This document shows positions 53,739 through 62,799 of a stretch of 64,000 nucleotides of DNA, in pieces. Position numbers and translations under genes: made by a program. Position 1 is the first letter of the stretch. Every line of letters begins with the position of its first letter. The notes under the pieces were generated by a model. The model was not told the origin of the DNA and made no database searches. It saw only the letters and a program-made list of their open reading frames with translations. The DNA comes from Nitratireductor sp. (GTDB lineage Bacteria; Pseudomonadota; Alphaproteobacteria; Rhizobiales; Rhizobiaceae). The DNA lies in contig JAFMHL010000003.1 of assembly GCA_017854535.1 (NCBI GenBank), forward strand, positions 1 through 64,000, written 5' to 3'.

Positions 53739-54533
53739 TTGAGTAAACTTGTCGATCCAGAATTCCCTCCGTTGATAAACGGTATTGCTGCTGAAATGGA
53801 TGAAGATCCAGTGCAGATAGCATTTGCGCGCGCTAAGTCTGGTGAAGTGGGCGCTGGTGATTTGATCTGGTCTCGCAATGAGAATAGTGTGAGTTTGGCA
53901 ATTGTACTCGAGCCGGAAGTTACAGCTGAGCATGCCCTTACCATGTTGCCGCTTGCCATGGTTGCGCTTGCTGATTCTATTGGTGCAATTGGCCCGCCAA
54001 ATCTTCCCATTACGTTTGACTGGCCGAAGACAATTTTGGCAAATGGCGCTGTTGTTGGTGGGCTTGATATGGTGTTTCCAGAGAACACCAAAGGTAGTGA
54101 GATACCTGCATTTGCCGTTCTTTCTCTGGGACTGGATATTACCTGGGCTGCGCATCAGTCGACAGGAACGCATCGTACTGAATTTGAACCGGGCGAAAAC
54201 ATGCTTCGAACCGTATTGCATGAAGAGGGTGCGGGAGATTTGGATAGAACAATGATTATCGAATCTTGGGCAAGGCATTTCACAGCTTGGATAGATACCT
54301 GGGAGCAAGACGGGTTTAAACCTGTTCACGAAAATTGGTTGTTTCGTGCAGACAAACGGAATGAAACGGTCGTGGTGAAAACGGCAAACGGGAATGAGGC
54401 CGGTACCTTGATCGGTATGGACGAAATGGGCGGACTACTTGTGAAGCAGGATACTATAACGCGTCTCATTTCTCTGGGAGAAATCTGGTTTGGCGTAGAA
54501 GGCACAAGTGCTGACAAAGCGGTGCTTCAATGA
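53739..54533 (+). CDS. biotin/lipoate protein ligase-like protein
   Basis: A 264-residue protein starting with TTG (GTTGGAG before it). It shows the BPL/LplA/LipB fold: ALTMLPLAMVALADSIGAIG, the ligand segment WPKTILANGAVVGGLDMVFP (about residues 87-106) and a C-terminal SH3-like part (AGTLIGMDEMGGLLVKQD). It lacks the typical Gly-rich adenylate loop of BirA (GRGRxGR), so activity is uncertain. It overlaps the next gene as ATGA and appears in such formate dehydrogenase clusters. Confidence 0.75.
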   Translation: MSKLVDPEFPPLINGIAAEMDEDPVQIAFARAKSGEVGAGDLIWSRNENSVSLAIVLEPEVTAEHALTMLPLAMVALADSIGAIGPPNLPITFDWPKTILANGAVVGGLDMVFPENTKGSEIPAFAVLSLGLDITWAAHQSTGTHRTEFEPGENMLRTVLHEEGAGDLDRTMIIESWARHFTAWIDTWEQDGFKPVHENWLFRADKRNETVVVKTANGNEAGTLIGMDEMGGLLVKQDTITRLISLGEIWFGVEGTSADKAVLQ

Positions 54534-55573
54534 GCACGACCTCAGAAATCTCCAAACCTCGAATGATATGGAAGTCTTCAGGACTTCATTTAACGCGCAA
54601 ACAGAAAAATGGTTGGCTTGAAGTTACGCCTGATTTGTTGCGGGCTTACTATACCAGACCGGAAATTCATCCAGTTGATGAATCCTGCGATCAAGAGCAT
54701 TTGCTTTTTGAACGATTGATGGAAGATCCGTCAGCGCTCGTTGGGCCTGAGGAAATTGATAAAATTGCAGATGAAGATGCGGCGGAAAATTATCGAATTA
54801 TTCTTCGCTTTCGTGATCATCTTGTCAAAATGCAAACCGTAGAACAGGCCTATATGGCCTTGTTCACGATGGAAAATCCGCCGCTAGTGCCGCCTGTATT
54901 CATAGAGCAAATGGTGCATCTTATTATTTCGGGAATGCTTTCTAATTCATTTGATCCTTTTGTGGTTCGCGCTGCTGAGATCTTTTTTAGAGATCAGAAA
55001 GTCACCAACGAGGACGGGCAAATCATGTTTGCTGACAGTGAGGTCGTGGAAGTTTATTCTGAAACGGGCGGCATGGGAGGTTTGGGTGGACTGCTTGCAG
55101 AAGCTGGAACTCAAATGCGCGAAGTCTCACTGGATGTGCTGACGGAAGAAAACAAACAGACTTATTGGGATAGAGCTGATCAGTTCAATTTTGCGCTTGA
55201 TTTCAGATATACCCAGCCTGGCCCTGACGCATTTGGACGGATGCTTGAAAAATGGATCAGGCATATGCTTGGTATCGATAGTAAGATAACGTCTGTGCAA
55301 TCGGTCAATGACCAAAAATGGAGTTGGCATGTTGGTCTGGATCTTCAATCTACCAAGATTTTGAATGATTTGTATGAAGGAAAAGCTGATCCTGTTTCTT
55401 CGTCAAATCAAATTGCCGGACTGTTTCGGATGGAATTTGTGAATAGAACCGATCTGACGGATGCTATGCGTGGTAAGGCTGTTTATTTGGGACTTGCCAT
55501 GTCACCAGAAAAACTTATCTCTATGAAACCACAAAATCTCTTGGTAAATCTACCACTTAGAAAAAAGAACTAA
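54530..55573 (+). CDS. DUF6352 family protein
   Basis: A 347-residue protein, without signal peptide or TM helix, beginning SGLHLTRKQKNGWLEVTPDL. It is mostly helical in the first half. The pattern matches DUF6352, a conserved partner of proteobacterial formate dehydrogenase operons with unknown biochemistry. A Gly-rich loop (ETGGMGGLGGLLAEAG) lies near residue 180. It starts within the stop codon of the ligase-like gene. Confidence 0.75.
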   Translation: MSTTSEISKPRMIWKSSGLHLTRKQKNGWLEVTPDLLRAYYTRPEIHPVDESCDQEHLLFERLMEDPSALVGPEEIDKIADEDAAENYRIILRFRDHLVKMQTVEQAYMALFTMENPPLVPPVFIEQMVHLIISGMLSNSFDPFVVRAAEIFFRDQKVTNEDGQIMFADSEVVEVYSETGGMGGLGGLLAEAGTQMREVSLDVLTEENKQTYWDRADQFNFALDFRYTQPGPDAFGRMLEKWIRHMLGIDSKITSVQSVNDQKWSWHVGLDLQSTKILNDLYEGKADPVSSSNQIAGLFRMEFVNRTDLTDAMRGKAVYLGLAMSPEKLISMKPQNLLVNLPLRKKN

Positions 55574-55593
55574 CCAGAACAGGAACGAAAAAC

Positions 55594-55917
55594 ATGCCCG
55601 CACAAAATTCGTATTTTTTGAATGGAACACTTGCCCGTGTACTCTTTGCTGTTTTGGCAGTTATTCTAGCCATTTTTGCATGGTTTCAATATCAGCAGAT
55701 TGGTGATTTGAAAGCGGATAAAAATATGGTTCTCAACGCATCGGAAGTAGCTGCAATGGGAAGCAACCCTGCAGTTGCAAGTTGTGCTGAGACCCGATTT
55801 GCGCAGATTGATCAACGTGTGGCGGATGGATTTCTCGATGCTGAGTTAGTTGCTGCAGAGAGAGAACATGCCATGAGCCTATGTATCGTTCGAGTGCGCG
55901 AAAGCGGCCCAAACTAA
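55594..55917 (+). CDS. single-span membrane protein of the formate dehydrogenase cluster
   Basis: A 107-residue protein with one TM helix (about residues 11-30, RVLFAVLAVILAIFAWFQ) and a polar C-terminal part with two Cys (ASCAETRF, MSLCIVRV) on the likely periplasmic side, which could form a disulfide. It is the last plus-strand gene before a convergent hairpin. No family name is recognised; its neighbours suggest a role with the formate dehydrogenase complex. Confidence 0.7.
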   Translation: MPAQNSYFLNGTLARVLFAVLAVILAIFAWFQYQQIGDLKADKNMVLNASEVAAMGSNPAVASCAETRFAQIDQRVADGFLDAELVAAEREHAMSLCIVRVRESGPN

Positions 55918-55950
55918 TTCAGCGTAGTCTCATAAGATCTGACAAATTGG

Positions 55951-55983
55951 ATGGTTAAGCGCCGTAGCTAAGGGTTTAACCAT
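55951..55983. terminator. hairpin between convergent genes
   Basis: ATGGTTAA (55951-55958) pairs with TTAACCAT (55976-55983), overlapping the stop codon of the ferredoxin-type gene on the minus strand. No T tract is seen. Confidence 0.45.
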
Positions 55984-58042
55984 CGTCTTTCGCCAAAAAG
56001 TCGTCGATGCTTAAGCCTTCGCGTTCGGCAACCAGATAATCGTCAGTTGTGCGTGGAACAGGGCGATTTGCTATTGCAAACGGGTCCCCGCCATCGGCCG
56101 CGAGCGTTTCCATCTTGCAGGTGTCGCACATTTTCAAAAGTTCAGACTGGGCTTTGTTGGCAAACATTCTGTGGCTGCCAGCTAGCTGAGCGCTAATGCG
56201 TTCAATGGTAGAGCGCGACGCAAATGGCGTTTCGCATTTGATGCACTTAAATGGCTCCTCTTCATAAAGCGTTACTGGTTGCATTGCGTTTGGCGCAAGA
56301 TTAAAGCGCGGGCTTATGCTGATCGCATTTTCAGGGCAGGTAGCTTCACAAATGCCACATTGCACACAAGCTGTTTCAACAAACCGCAATTGCAGCGTAT
56401 CAGGATTATCTCTTAAAGCGTCTGCGGGGCATGACGATACACATGCCAGACAAAGCGTGCATGCTTCTGTATTTACATTAACCGCACCATAAGGTGCGTC
56501 CGCCGGCAGAGGTATTTCTTTTAATTTCGTTTTTGCAGCGGTTGCAAGAATAGTAATCGCGTTGCGGGCAACTTCACGTTTATTTCCCAAAGGAACAAAG
56601 GATTTTGCTGTGATTTGTTTTTCAGGTGACAAGGACCAAAGCTTTGTTTCAACCAGATCAGGATCCGTCTCAACAAATAGCTGAAGGCGATCTTTTCCAA
56701 AGCCAAGCACATTGGTGAATGAAGCCGTAAGCTCTATCTCTTTTTTTAACGCATCAAACTCTTCGAGCTTGGAAGGATCAGCGAGAATTACGATTTTCGT
56801 AAAACCGCAGCCTAAAGCAGCGATCATTGCATCATGGCCTATCCCCGAAGTGCTGTGCATTTCATAAGGAATAACATTATGCGGCAAACCTTTTCCAAAG
56901 CGCGCCATTGCATTGATCAAATCCATTCCATGTTTGGTGTCATGGCAAAGGAGAACTGCGTTTTTTCCACCTGCTTTGTGGTATGTTTCTGACAGCAGAT
57001 GCAGTCCCCGAATGGTGTCATGGCGTTCCGGGTAGGAATAGGTCACTGCGCCAGTTGGACAATGGGCGGAGCAATTTCCACAACCTCCACAAATATCGTT
57101 GTCTACTTTAACGATATCGCCATTGGAGGTGATTGCGCCTGCAGGGCAGTTGTCGATACATTTTGAGCAACCGGTTTTTTTAGAACGGGAATGAGCACAA
57201 ATTTCAGAGTCGTAAGTGACATAGATTGGCTTTTCGAATTCCCCTACCATTTCGCCAGCATCAATGATGGCTCGCATTACCGCAGCTGGATCTTTTGGAT
57301 CGGCTCTGAAATAGCCATCACGTCCTTGGTGGCGGGTGAACAGAGGCGAGCCGCCAGTTAAATCAAGCATCACGCTACATCTTGATTTTGCCCCGTCGCG
57401 TAACATTGCAAAATCGGGCGATGACTTGGAGGAAGGGAGCATGGATGCATATTGATCAACGATAACGTCAAATGCGCCGAGTGTGCCGCTGGCCGAATTC
57501 ATCTTGCCGCTGAAAACAGGAAATTCAAGCTTATGAGGCAAAAGGATATCATCTGTTGAGGTCAATAATAGGGTTACTGATAGGCGCTTATTTAAAAGGA
57601 GCGCCGCATCAAATGTCGAATGACCTTTGCCTATAACCAGGCATAAGCCGTCACTGATGATGCTTTTTGCACGGGCAGGCTTTTGTTCCAGATTTGCAAG
57701 AGCAACAAGGGCGGCAGCTTTAGGGGATGCCTTCTTTGCATCGCTGCTCCAACCGGCTTTTTCCCTGATGTTAAAATAAACGGGTTCAGGACGGTTATTT
57801 TCTGCGGCGATTTCAGAAAACAGAGCGGATTCTTGTGTGCAACCTATGCATAATTGGGTGTCTGGGTTTTCGGAGAGTGCTTTTTCGAACCTGCCAATTC
57901 CTGAACGACACAAGTGGGTGTGAACTTCGACATCCTTTAGATCTTCACCTTGTGAAGAAAACGCATTGGCTAAAACCGATGGGGTTAATTGCATTGTGTT
58001 TTCACAATTACAAATCAGTGTGGATCTCTTTTTTCCGCTCAT
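55976..58042 (-). CDS. multi-cluster 4Fe-4S ferredoxin-type protein of the formate dehydrogenase cluster
   Basis: About 688 residues from ATG 58042, preceded by ACGAGGGCCTA. Four 4Fe-4S motifs appear in two pairs: CSKCIDNCPAG with an upstream Cys, CGGCGNCSAHCPTG, CTLCLACVSSCPAD and CVQCGICEATCPEN. Near the C-terminus, CIKCETPF and CDTCKMETL give a zinc-like site. The N-terminal ICNCENTM and Cys-rich RSGIGRF/LCIGCTQES segments may bind another metal. Such proteins are a fixed part of these formate dehydrogenase regions and probably serve electron supply or cluster assembly. Confidence 0.8.
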   Translation of the reverse strand: MSGKKRSTLICNCENTMQLTPSVLANAFSSQGEDLKDVEVHTHLCRSGIGRFEKALSENPDTQLCIGCTQESALFSEIAAENNRPEPVYFNIREKAGWSSDAKKASPKAAALVALANLEQKPARAKSIISDGLCLVIGKGHSTFDAALLLNKRLSVTLLLTSTDDILLPHKLEFPVFSGKMNSASGTLGAFDVIVDQYASMLPSSKSSPDFAMLRDGAKSRCSVMLDLTGGSPLFTRHQGRDGYFRADPKDPAAVMRAIIDAGEMVGEFEKPIYVTYDSEICAHSRSKKTGCSKCIDNCPAGAITSNGDIVKVDNDICGGCGNCSAHCPTGAVTYSYPERHDTIRGLHLLSETYHKAGGKNAVLLCHDTKHGMDLINAMARFGKGLPHNVIPYEMHSTSGIGHDAMIAALGCGFTKIVILADPSKLEEFDALKKEIELTASFTNVLGFGKDRLQLFVETDPDLVETKLWSLSPEKQITAKSFVPLGNKREVARNAITILATAAKTKLKEIPLPADAPYGAVNVNTEACTLCLACVSSCPADALRDNPDTLQLRFVETACVQCGICEATCPENAISISPRFNLAPNAMQPVTLYEEEPFKCIKCETPFASRSTIERISAQLAGSHRMFANKAQSELLKMCDTCKMETLAADGGDPFAIANRPVPRTTDDYLVAEREGLSIDDFLAKDDG

Positions 58043-58133
58043 TAGGCCCTCGTTTATCGGCAGGTGAATGGACAAATTGACCATTGCATTCTGGCTACCA
58101 AACAGTAACTTGTAATATGAAGCAAGGGTAAAA

Positions 58134-58697
58134 TTGAAATGGTGGTCCGTGTCTAGAGAGTTGCGAATTCACGTGGGCGTTATTGCCGAAAAACGAAAAT
58201 CATCTTCCCAATGGGCGGAGGACTACTGGATTCCGACGGCCGTTTTAGAAAGTCATGTAAATCACCACGAAGGCGACGTATTATATGAAACGGATACGGT
58301 AAAACGCTATTTCATGGGTTATAGTGAAATCTACTGCCATGCCAAAGAGACCGAGGCTTATATTCATAATTTTGAAAGCCGTGTTCCAGCTATCTATGTC
58401 ATTTTGCGGCGGGATGACGAGAACAAATATCCGCTGAATTGGTATGTTCATGCAGTGACTGTTTCGCCTTATGAAGCACAGGATTACTCTGATTCTTCAG
58501 AAGACATTGTTGAGCGTGTGGCCATGCCTGTTGGGATAGCAAAGATAGTAATGGATTTTATTGATCTTCATCATGTGGAAGAAGAATTCAAAAAACGTAA
58601 GCGCAAAGACTTTAAGAGTGAGCCACGTCAGTTCGGAAAAGATCCCATTTTCCTTGAACGCAGTCGACCAAACAAGAATGGCGGATTTGATGCCTGA
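58134..58697 (+). CDS. DUF3305 domain protein
   Basis: A 187-residue protein from TTG 58134 (GCAAGGGTAAAA before it). It shows the DUF3305 pattern, with IHVGVIAEKRKSSSQWAEDYW near the start and a VYVILRRD-type strand. It is soluble and of unknown function. DUF3305 and DUF3306 genes usually lie together beside formate dehydrogenase genes. Its end overlaps the DUF3306 start by 20 bases. Confidence 0.8.
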   Translation: MKWWSVSRELRIHVGVIAEKRKSSSQWAEDYWIPTAVLESHVNHHEGDVLYETDTVKRYFMGYSEIYCHAKETEAYIHNFESRVPAIYVILRRDDENKYPLNWYVHAVTVSPYEAQDYSDSSEDIVERVAMPVGIAKIVMDFIDLHHVEEEFKKRKRKDFKSEPRQFGKDPIFLERSRPNKNGGFDA

Positions 58698-59394
58698 AAA
58701 AGAAATTGAAGATGGTTTCTTAAGCCGATGGTCTCGTCGCAAACGTCATGGCGAGATTGTTGAAGAGGGTGAAGCTGATTCACCCGAAACTTTAGATGTC
58801 CACCCCGAGCAAATAGTATCAAGTGGTGATTCTGAAGATGTTGATGGAAATCTAGTTGCTGAACCGACGGAAGAAGAATTGGAAATGCAAGCCAATCTTG
58901 AGGCCGCTGAGGCGATAAATCTGGAAACGTTGGAATATGAATCCGATTTTGCATTGTTCATGAAAAAAGGGGTTCCGGACGCTCTCAAAAACGCTGCGAT
59001 GCAGAAGCTGTGGCGCAGCAATCCTATGCTTGCTGTCCTTGATGGCTTAAATGATTATGATGAGGATTTTGGCGATCCAAAGCTTAATGTTTATAAATCT
59101 GCTTGGGAAGTTGGACGCGGATTTTTAACCGATACGGAAATGAACCACAGCCCAGCTGATAAAGTTCAGGCATTTGTGGAGAAGCTGCTGGAAGAACCAC
59201 CGCAAGATGGCGCTGAGGAAAAGGTTGAGGAACAATCAGAGATTGATAATGATGAAGAATCGGCAGTAGTTGATGAAGACATTGTGGAAGCCGAACATAG
59301 TGAGTTGGACGGTGATGACAATGATGAAGATCAACCTGTTCAACGGGTGTCGATGAGAAGTCGTATCTTTGACTACTCTGAGGATACAAATTGA
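58678..59394 (+). CDS. DUF3306 domain protein
   Basis: About 238 residues from ATG 58678 (another ATG at 58690). The opening EDGFLSRWSRRKRHG is a DUF3306 signature, and the middle VPDALKNAAMQKLWRSNPML is the second conserved block. The C-terminal quarter is highly acidic (Asp/Glu-rich), likely disordered. It forms a pair with DUF3305. No enzymatic role is known. Confidence 0.82.
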   Translation: MADLMPEKEIEDGFLSRWSRRKRHGEIVEEGEADSPETLDVHPEQIVSSGDSEDVDGNLVAEPTEEELEMQANLEAAEAINLETLEYESDFALFMKKGVPDALKNAAMQKLWRSNPMLAVLDGLNDYDEDFGDPKLNVYKSAWEVGRGFLTDTEMNHSPADKVQAFVEKLLEEPPQDGAEEKVEEQSEIDNDEESAVVDEDIVEAEHSELDGDDNDEDQPVQRVSMRSRIFDYSEDTN

Positions 59395-59515
59395 GATTTT
59401 GCATAAATTTAAACTAGTAATAAGCGGGCAGATACCTATGTTCGCTGGAATTAATTTGGGTGAAAACAGAAGTTGATCCTGCCACCTGCAATTCACCCCG
59501 AATGGAAAGATCGAA

Positions 59516-60694
59516 ATGACAGCGCCGACAAAAGAAATAGTTTTAAGCGAACTGAAAAAAGTTAAGGGGCCTGATCTAAAGAGCAATATTGTTGATTTGG
59601 GGCTTGTGTCCGAGATCTTTATCTCAGACGGCAAAGTGATCTTTTCGCTAGCGGTTCCCGCAGAGCGAGCAAGCGAGCTTGAACCACTTCGCGCTGCAGC
59701 AGAAAAAGTGGTGACGCAGATTGAAGGCGTAAAAAGCGCGATGGTTGCGCTTACTGCAGAGAGAAAAGGTGGCAAGGATCAAGCTGCTCGTCCTGCTTCT
59801 AGCGCCGGGCAGGCCGGAAGTGCACCTCCCCCAATGGCTGGTGGAGATTTTGTTCCAGGTAGACCGCAACAGGCGCCAACCCCGGATAAGGCTGGGGTGC
59901 CTGGGATCAAATCGATTATTGCAGTTGCCTCAGGAAAAGGTGGCGTTGGCAAATCGACAACATCAGTGAACCTTGCTTTAGCCTTGCAAGCAAATGGTCT
60001 GAAAGTTGGCATTATGGATGCTGATATTTACGGACCTTCTATGCCGCGTTTGCTCGGTATTTCCGGACGCCCCCAACAAGTTTCTGGACGCATAATCAAG
60101 CCGATGGAAGGCTTTGGACTTAAAGTTATGTCCATGGGCTTTTTGGTGGATGAAGAAACGCCTATGATCTGGCGCGGTCCAATGGTTATTTCGGCGCTAA
60201 CTCAAATGCTGAGAGAAGTGCAATGGGGCGAGTTAGATGTTTTGGTGGTTGATATGCCTCCTGGAACAGGTGATGCGCAACTGACCATGGCCCAGCAAGT
60301 TCCTTTAGCAGGGGCGGTCATCGTTTCAACACCGCAAGACCTTGCTTTGATTGATGCCCGAAAGGGGCTTAATATGTTCCGGCGCGTTGATGTGCCGTTG
60401 TTGGGGATCATCGAAAATATGAGCTATTTCATCTGCCCAGATTGCGGCAGCCAGCACAATATTTTTGGTAATGGTGGCGCTATGAATGAAGCTGAACGCA
60501 TTGGTGTGCCATATCTTGGGGCCGTACCGTTGCATATGGATATTCGTGAGAATTCTGATGCAGGTACACCTGTTGTGGTTTCGGCGCCTGATGGTCCTCA
60601 TGCCAAGATTTATCGAGGTATAGCAGATAAAGTTCTTGAGCGGTTGAACGCTGAAAAAGAAATGCAAGGTGGCCCAGCGATCGTCTTTGACTAG
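59516..60694 (+). CDS. mrp: Mrp/ApbC iron-sulfur cluster carrier ATPase
   Basis: A 392-residue P-loop ATPase of the Mrp/Nbp35 family, which binds and hands over 4Fe-4S clusters. The N-terminal MIP18-like domain (about 1-95) is followed by a Pro/Gln-rich linker, the deviant Walker A GKGGVGKSTT (about residue 141), DADIYGPSMP, and the cluster-binding CPDC (about 306-309). Its proximity to formate dehydrogenase genes with many Fe-S clusters is suggestive; it is also a housekeeping gene in many bacteria. Confidence 0.93.
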   Translation: MTAPTKEIVLSELKKVKGPDLKSNIVDLGLVSEIFISDGKVIFSLAVPAERASELEPLRAAAEKVVTQIEGVKSAMVALTAERKGGKDQAARPASSAGQAGSAPPPMAGGDFVPGRPQQAPTPDKAGVPGIKSIIAVASGKGGVGKSTTSVNLALALQANGLKVGIMDADIYGPSMPRLLGISGRPQQVSGRIIKPMEGFGLKVMSMGFLVDEETPMIWRGPMVISALTQMLREVQWGELDVLVVDMPPGTGDAQLTMAQQVPLAGAVIVSTPQDLALIDARKGLNMFRRVDVPLLGIIENMSYFICPDCGSQHNIFGNGGAMNEAERIGVPYLGAVPLHMDIRENSDAGTPVVVSAPDGPHAKIYRGIADKVLERLNAEKEMQGGPAIVFD

Positions 60695-60723
60695 GCGTCA
60701 ACTGGATTAGAATGGGCGTACCT

Positions 60724-61020
60724 CTAAACGGATGGATCTGCCAGGTGATTGCGAAGCATCTCCTGGTAGGCCTTCAACATCGTATCTACAAACGGCTCGT
60801 GTTCTTCAACTTCCATTACATTCTTGCCCACATGCGCGTTGTATCTTGCCGCGGCATATAGAAAAGCCATGTGTAATTCAGTGGCACTAACGGACTGATT
60901 TTCACGATTGGCCACGTCGATGAACTTATCTGCTATTTGCATGAATCGCTTATCAGTCATCTCACCTTTGGACTCAGCTGCGCGACGTTCTTTTCGATTG
61001 GGTTTGTGATAATCATCCAT
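60724..61020 (-). CDS. DUF3144-like small protein
   Basis: A 98-residue helical protein. The segment FMQIADKFIDVANRENQSVS and AFLYAAARYNAHVG match DUF3144, known only as a domain of unknown function. A basic first 20 residues (NRKERRAAESKG) precede it. It is convergent with mrp. Its promoter would lie in the 318-bp region that follows. Confidence 0.7.
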   Translation of the reverse strand: MDDYHKPNRKERRAAESKGEMTDKRFMQIADKFIDVANRENQSVSATELHMAFLYAAARYNAHVGKNVMEVEEHEPFVDTMLKAYQEMLRNHLADPSV

Positions 61021-61338
61021 CGTGTTGGTCCATATATAAATGTGAGTTTTTGCTAAGTTACATCGTTTGGAAAATAGCAGAGCAATACAAGATTATCCAG
61101 CAGGATAAATGTGCCCACTGTTCAATCCAATTGGCATTTTTCACGACGCCAATGGTGCACCTTTTTGCAAGTAAGCAAGAACTAGAAAAAACTTTTTGTG
61201 ACATAGGTCATTTTCAAAGTCATAGCCAACACAAACTCGCAAAAAAACATGTGAACCATGACGGTTATTATCATGGTTAGGGTTTTTGAAGCCACTCACC
61301 ATGTGTCTTCGATTAAAACCTAGGTTTCTTTTGAAACA
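61021..61338. other. 318-bp intergenic region with a palindrome
   Basis: This AT-rich stretch separates the DUF3144 gene from the nucleotide-sugar dehydrogenase gene. A 76-codon frame (61050-61280) has no ribosome site and no recognisable protein pattern, so I do not call it a gene. A perfect 8-bp inverted repeat AACCATGA/TCATGGTT lies at 61254-61278. Confidence 0.6.
61254..61278. promoter_or_regulatory. palindrome AACCATGA-N9-TCATGGTT before the nucleotide-sugar dehydrogenase gene
   Basis: Perfect 8-bp arms with a 9-bp spacer, about 60 bp upstream of the coding region and followed by AGGGTTTTTG. It could be a regulator site or a weak terminator/attenuator hairpin. Confidence 0.4.
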
Positions 61339-62748
61339 TTGCTGGTTTTGAATGATGCTGATATCAGCAATTATTCAGATCGGGTTTTATTGGCAGGTAA
61401 CAGGATTTTGACAACATTTATCAATACGCTCCATGAGCGCATCGTTTCATCTAAATGCATCGTGGGCGTAGTTGGTCTTGGATATGTAGGCTTGCCTTTG
61501 GCTATTGCGCTATCCAATGCCGGATTGTCAGTTGTTGGCTTTGACATTGACGCGAGCAAGATCGAGAATTTGAGGGTAGGCAAGTCCTATATCAAACACA
61601 TTGCCAGCTCTGATGTGGCGAACCTGATTCAGAAAAATAATGCAGAGTTTTACTCAGATTTCAGTGTCGTTGAAAAATGCGATGTGGTTATTTTATGTGT
61701 TCCTACGCCACTCAACAAGCATATGGCTCCGGACTTAAGTTATGTTACCGATACCACCAGATATGTTGCAGAACACATGCGACACGGTCAGATGGTAATT
61801 CTTGAATCAACAACTTATCCCGGGACTACCAGTGAAGTCCTTGCTCCATTAATCAATGAGGTATCTGGACTTCGGTTGGACGAGGATTTTTTCCTTGCTT
61901 ACTCGCCAGAGCGGGAAGACCCGGGTAATCTAAATTTTGTTACTCGAACAGTTCCAAAGGTTGTGGGGGCTGACAATCCTGAGGCACTAAAAGCAACCAT
62001 CGCTTTATACAATCATATCGTTGATCAGGTAGTGCCTGTGTCATCTGCAGCAACGGCTGAAGCGGTGAAGTTGACTGAGAATATTTTCCGGTCAGTGAAT
62101 ATTGCCTTGGTCAATGAGTTGAAGACAATTTATGCGCCCATGGGGATTGATGTGTGGGAGGTTATTGAGGCTGCGTCTTCAAAGCCATTCGGGTTTATGC
62201 CGTTTTACCCAGGCCCGGGACTTGGCGGGCATTGCATCCCGATTGATCCTTTTTATCTCAGCTGGAAAGCTAAAGAATTTGGTCTGACTGCCAAATTCAT
62301 TGAACTTGCGGGTGAAGTGAATAGGCGCATGACTGATTATGTGATTGCTAATCTGGTGGACCTTTTAAGTGAACATGCAGGCAAGGCAATTAAGGGTGCT
62401 AACATATTAGTGCTTGGCCTGGCTTATAAGAAAAATGTCGGTGACCTAAGGGAAAGCCCTGCGCTGGTGATTATCAACCAGCTTGAAAAAAAGGGAGAGC
62501 GCACTGCCTATTATGATCAGAATATTCCGATAATTACTCCGACGCGTGAGCATCCCGAGTTTACAGGTAGGCAATCGGTTGATTTGACTGCAGAAGAGGT
62601 TAGAAAATACGATGCTGTCCTAGTGGTAACTGATCACGATGATACGGATTGGCAGTTGATCGCAGATAACGCAAAGCTTGTGGTTGATACGCGCAATGTG
62701 ATGAAAAATTATGGTCAGGGCGAACGCGACCTCATATTCAAGTCTTGA
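61339..62748 (+). CDS. UDP-N-acetyl-sugar 6-dehydrogenase (WbpA/WecC-like)
   Basis: Up to 469 residues, though the true start may be a TTG at 61408, about 24 codons in. It belongs to the UDP-glucose/GDP-mannose dehydrogenase family. The NAD motif is VGVVGLGYVGLPLA, the conserved Lys and Asn are in KLTENIFRSVNIA, and the catalytic Cys is in GLGGHCIPIDP. The GLGGHCIPIDP signature with the short loops fits UDP-N-acetylglucosamine/mannosamine 6-dehydrogenases, which supply uronic acids for surface polysaccharide. No other sugar genes lie in the window. Confidence 0.88.
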   Translation: MLVLNDADISNYSDRVLLAGNRILTTFINTLHERIVSSKCIVGVVGLGYVGLPLAIALSNAGLSVVGFDIDASKIENLRVGKSYIKHIASSDVANLIQKNNAEFYSDFSVVEKCDVVILCVPTPLNKHMAPDLSYVTDTTRYVAEHMRHGQMVILESTTYPGTTSEVLAPLINEVSGLRLDEDFFLAYSPEREDPGNLNFVTRTVPKVVGADNPEALKATIALYNHIVDQVVPVSSAATAEAVKLTENIFRSVNIALVNELKTIYAPMGIDVWEVIEAASSKPFGFMPFYPGPGLGGHCIPIDPFYLSWKAKEFGLTAKFIELAGEVNRRMTDYVIANLVDLLSEHAGKAIKGANILVLGLAYKKNVGDLRESPALVIINQLEKKGERTAYYDQNIPIITPTREHPEFTGRQSVDLTAEEVRKYDAVLVVTDHDDTDWQLIADNAKLVVDTRNVMKNYGQGERDLIFKS

Positions 62749-62799
62749 TGAAGGAATGAGTACACGCGTTAGAACGGAATTGTACTAGAGGATAGCTAT

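Noticed and set aside
61050..61280. 76-codon frame in the intergenic region before the nucleotide-sugar dehydrogenase
   Set aside because: No ribosome site, no familiar protein pattern, and it spans a palindrome; treated as non-coding.
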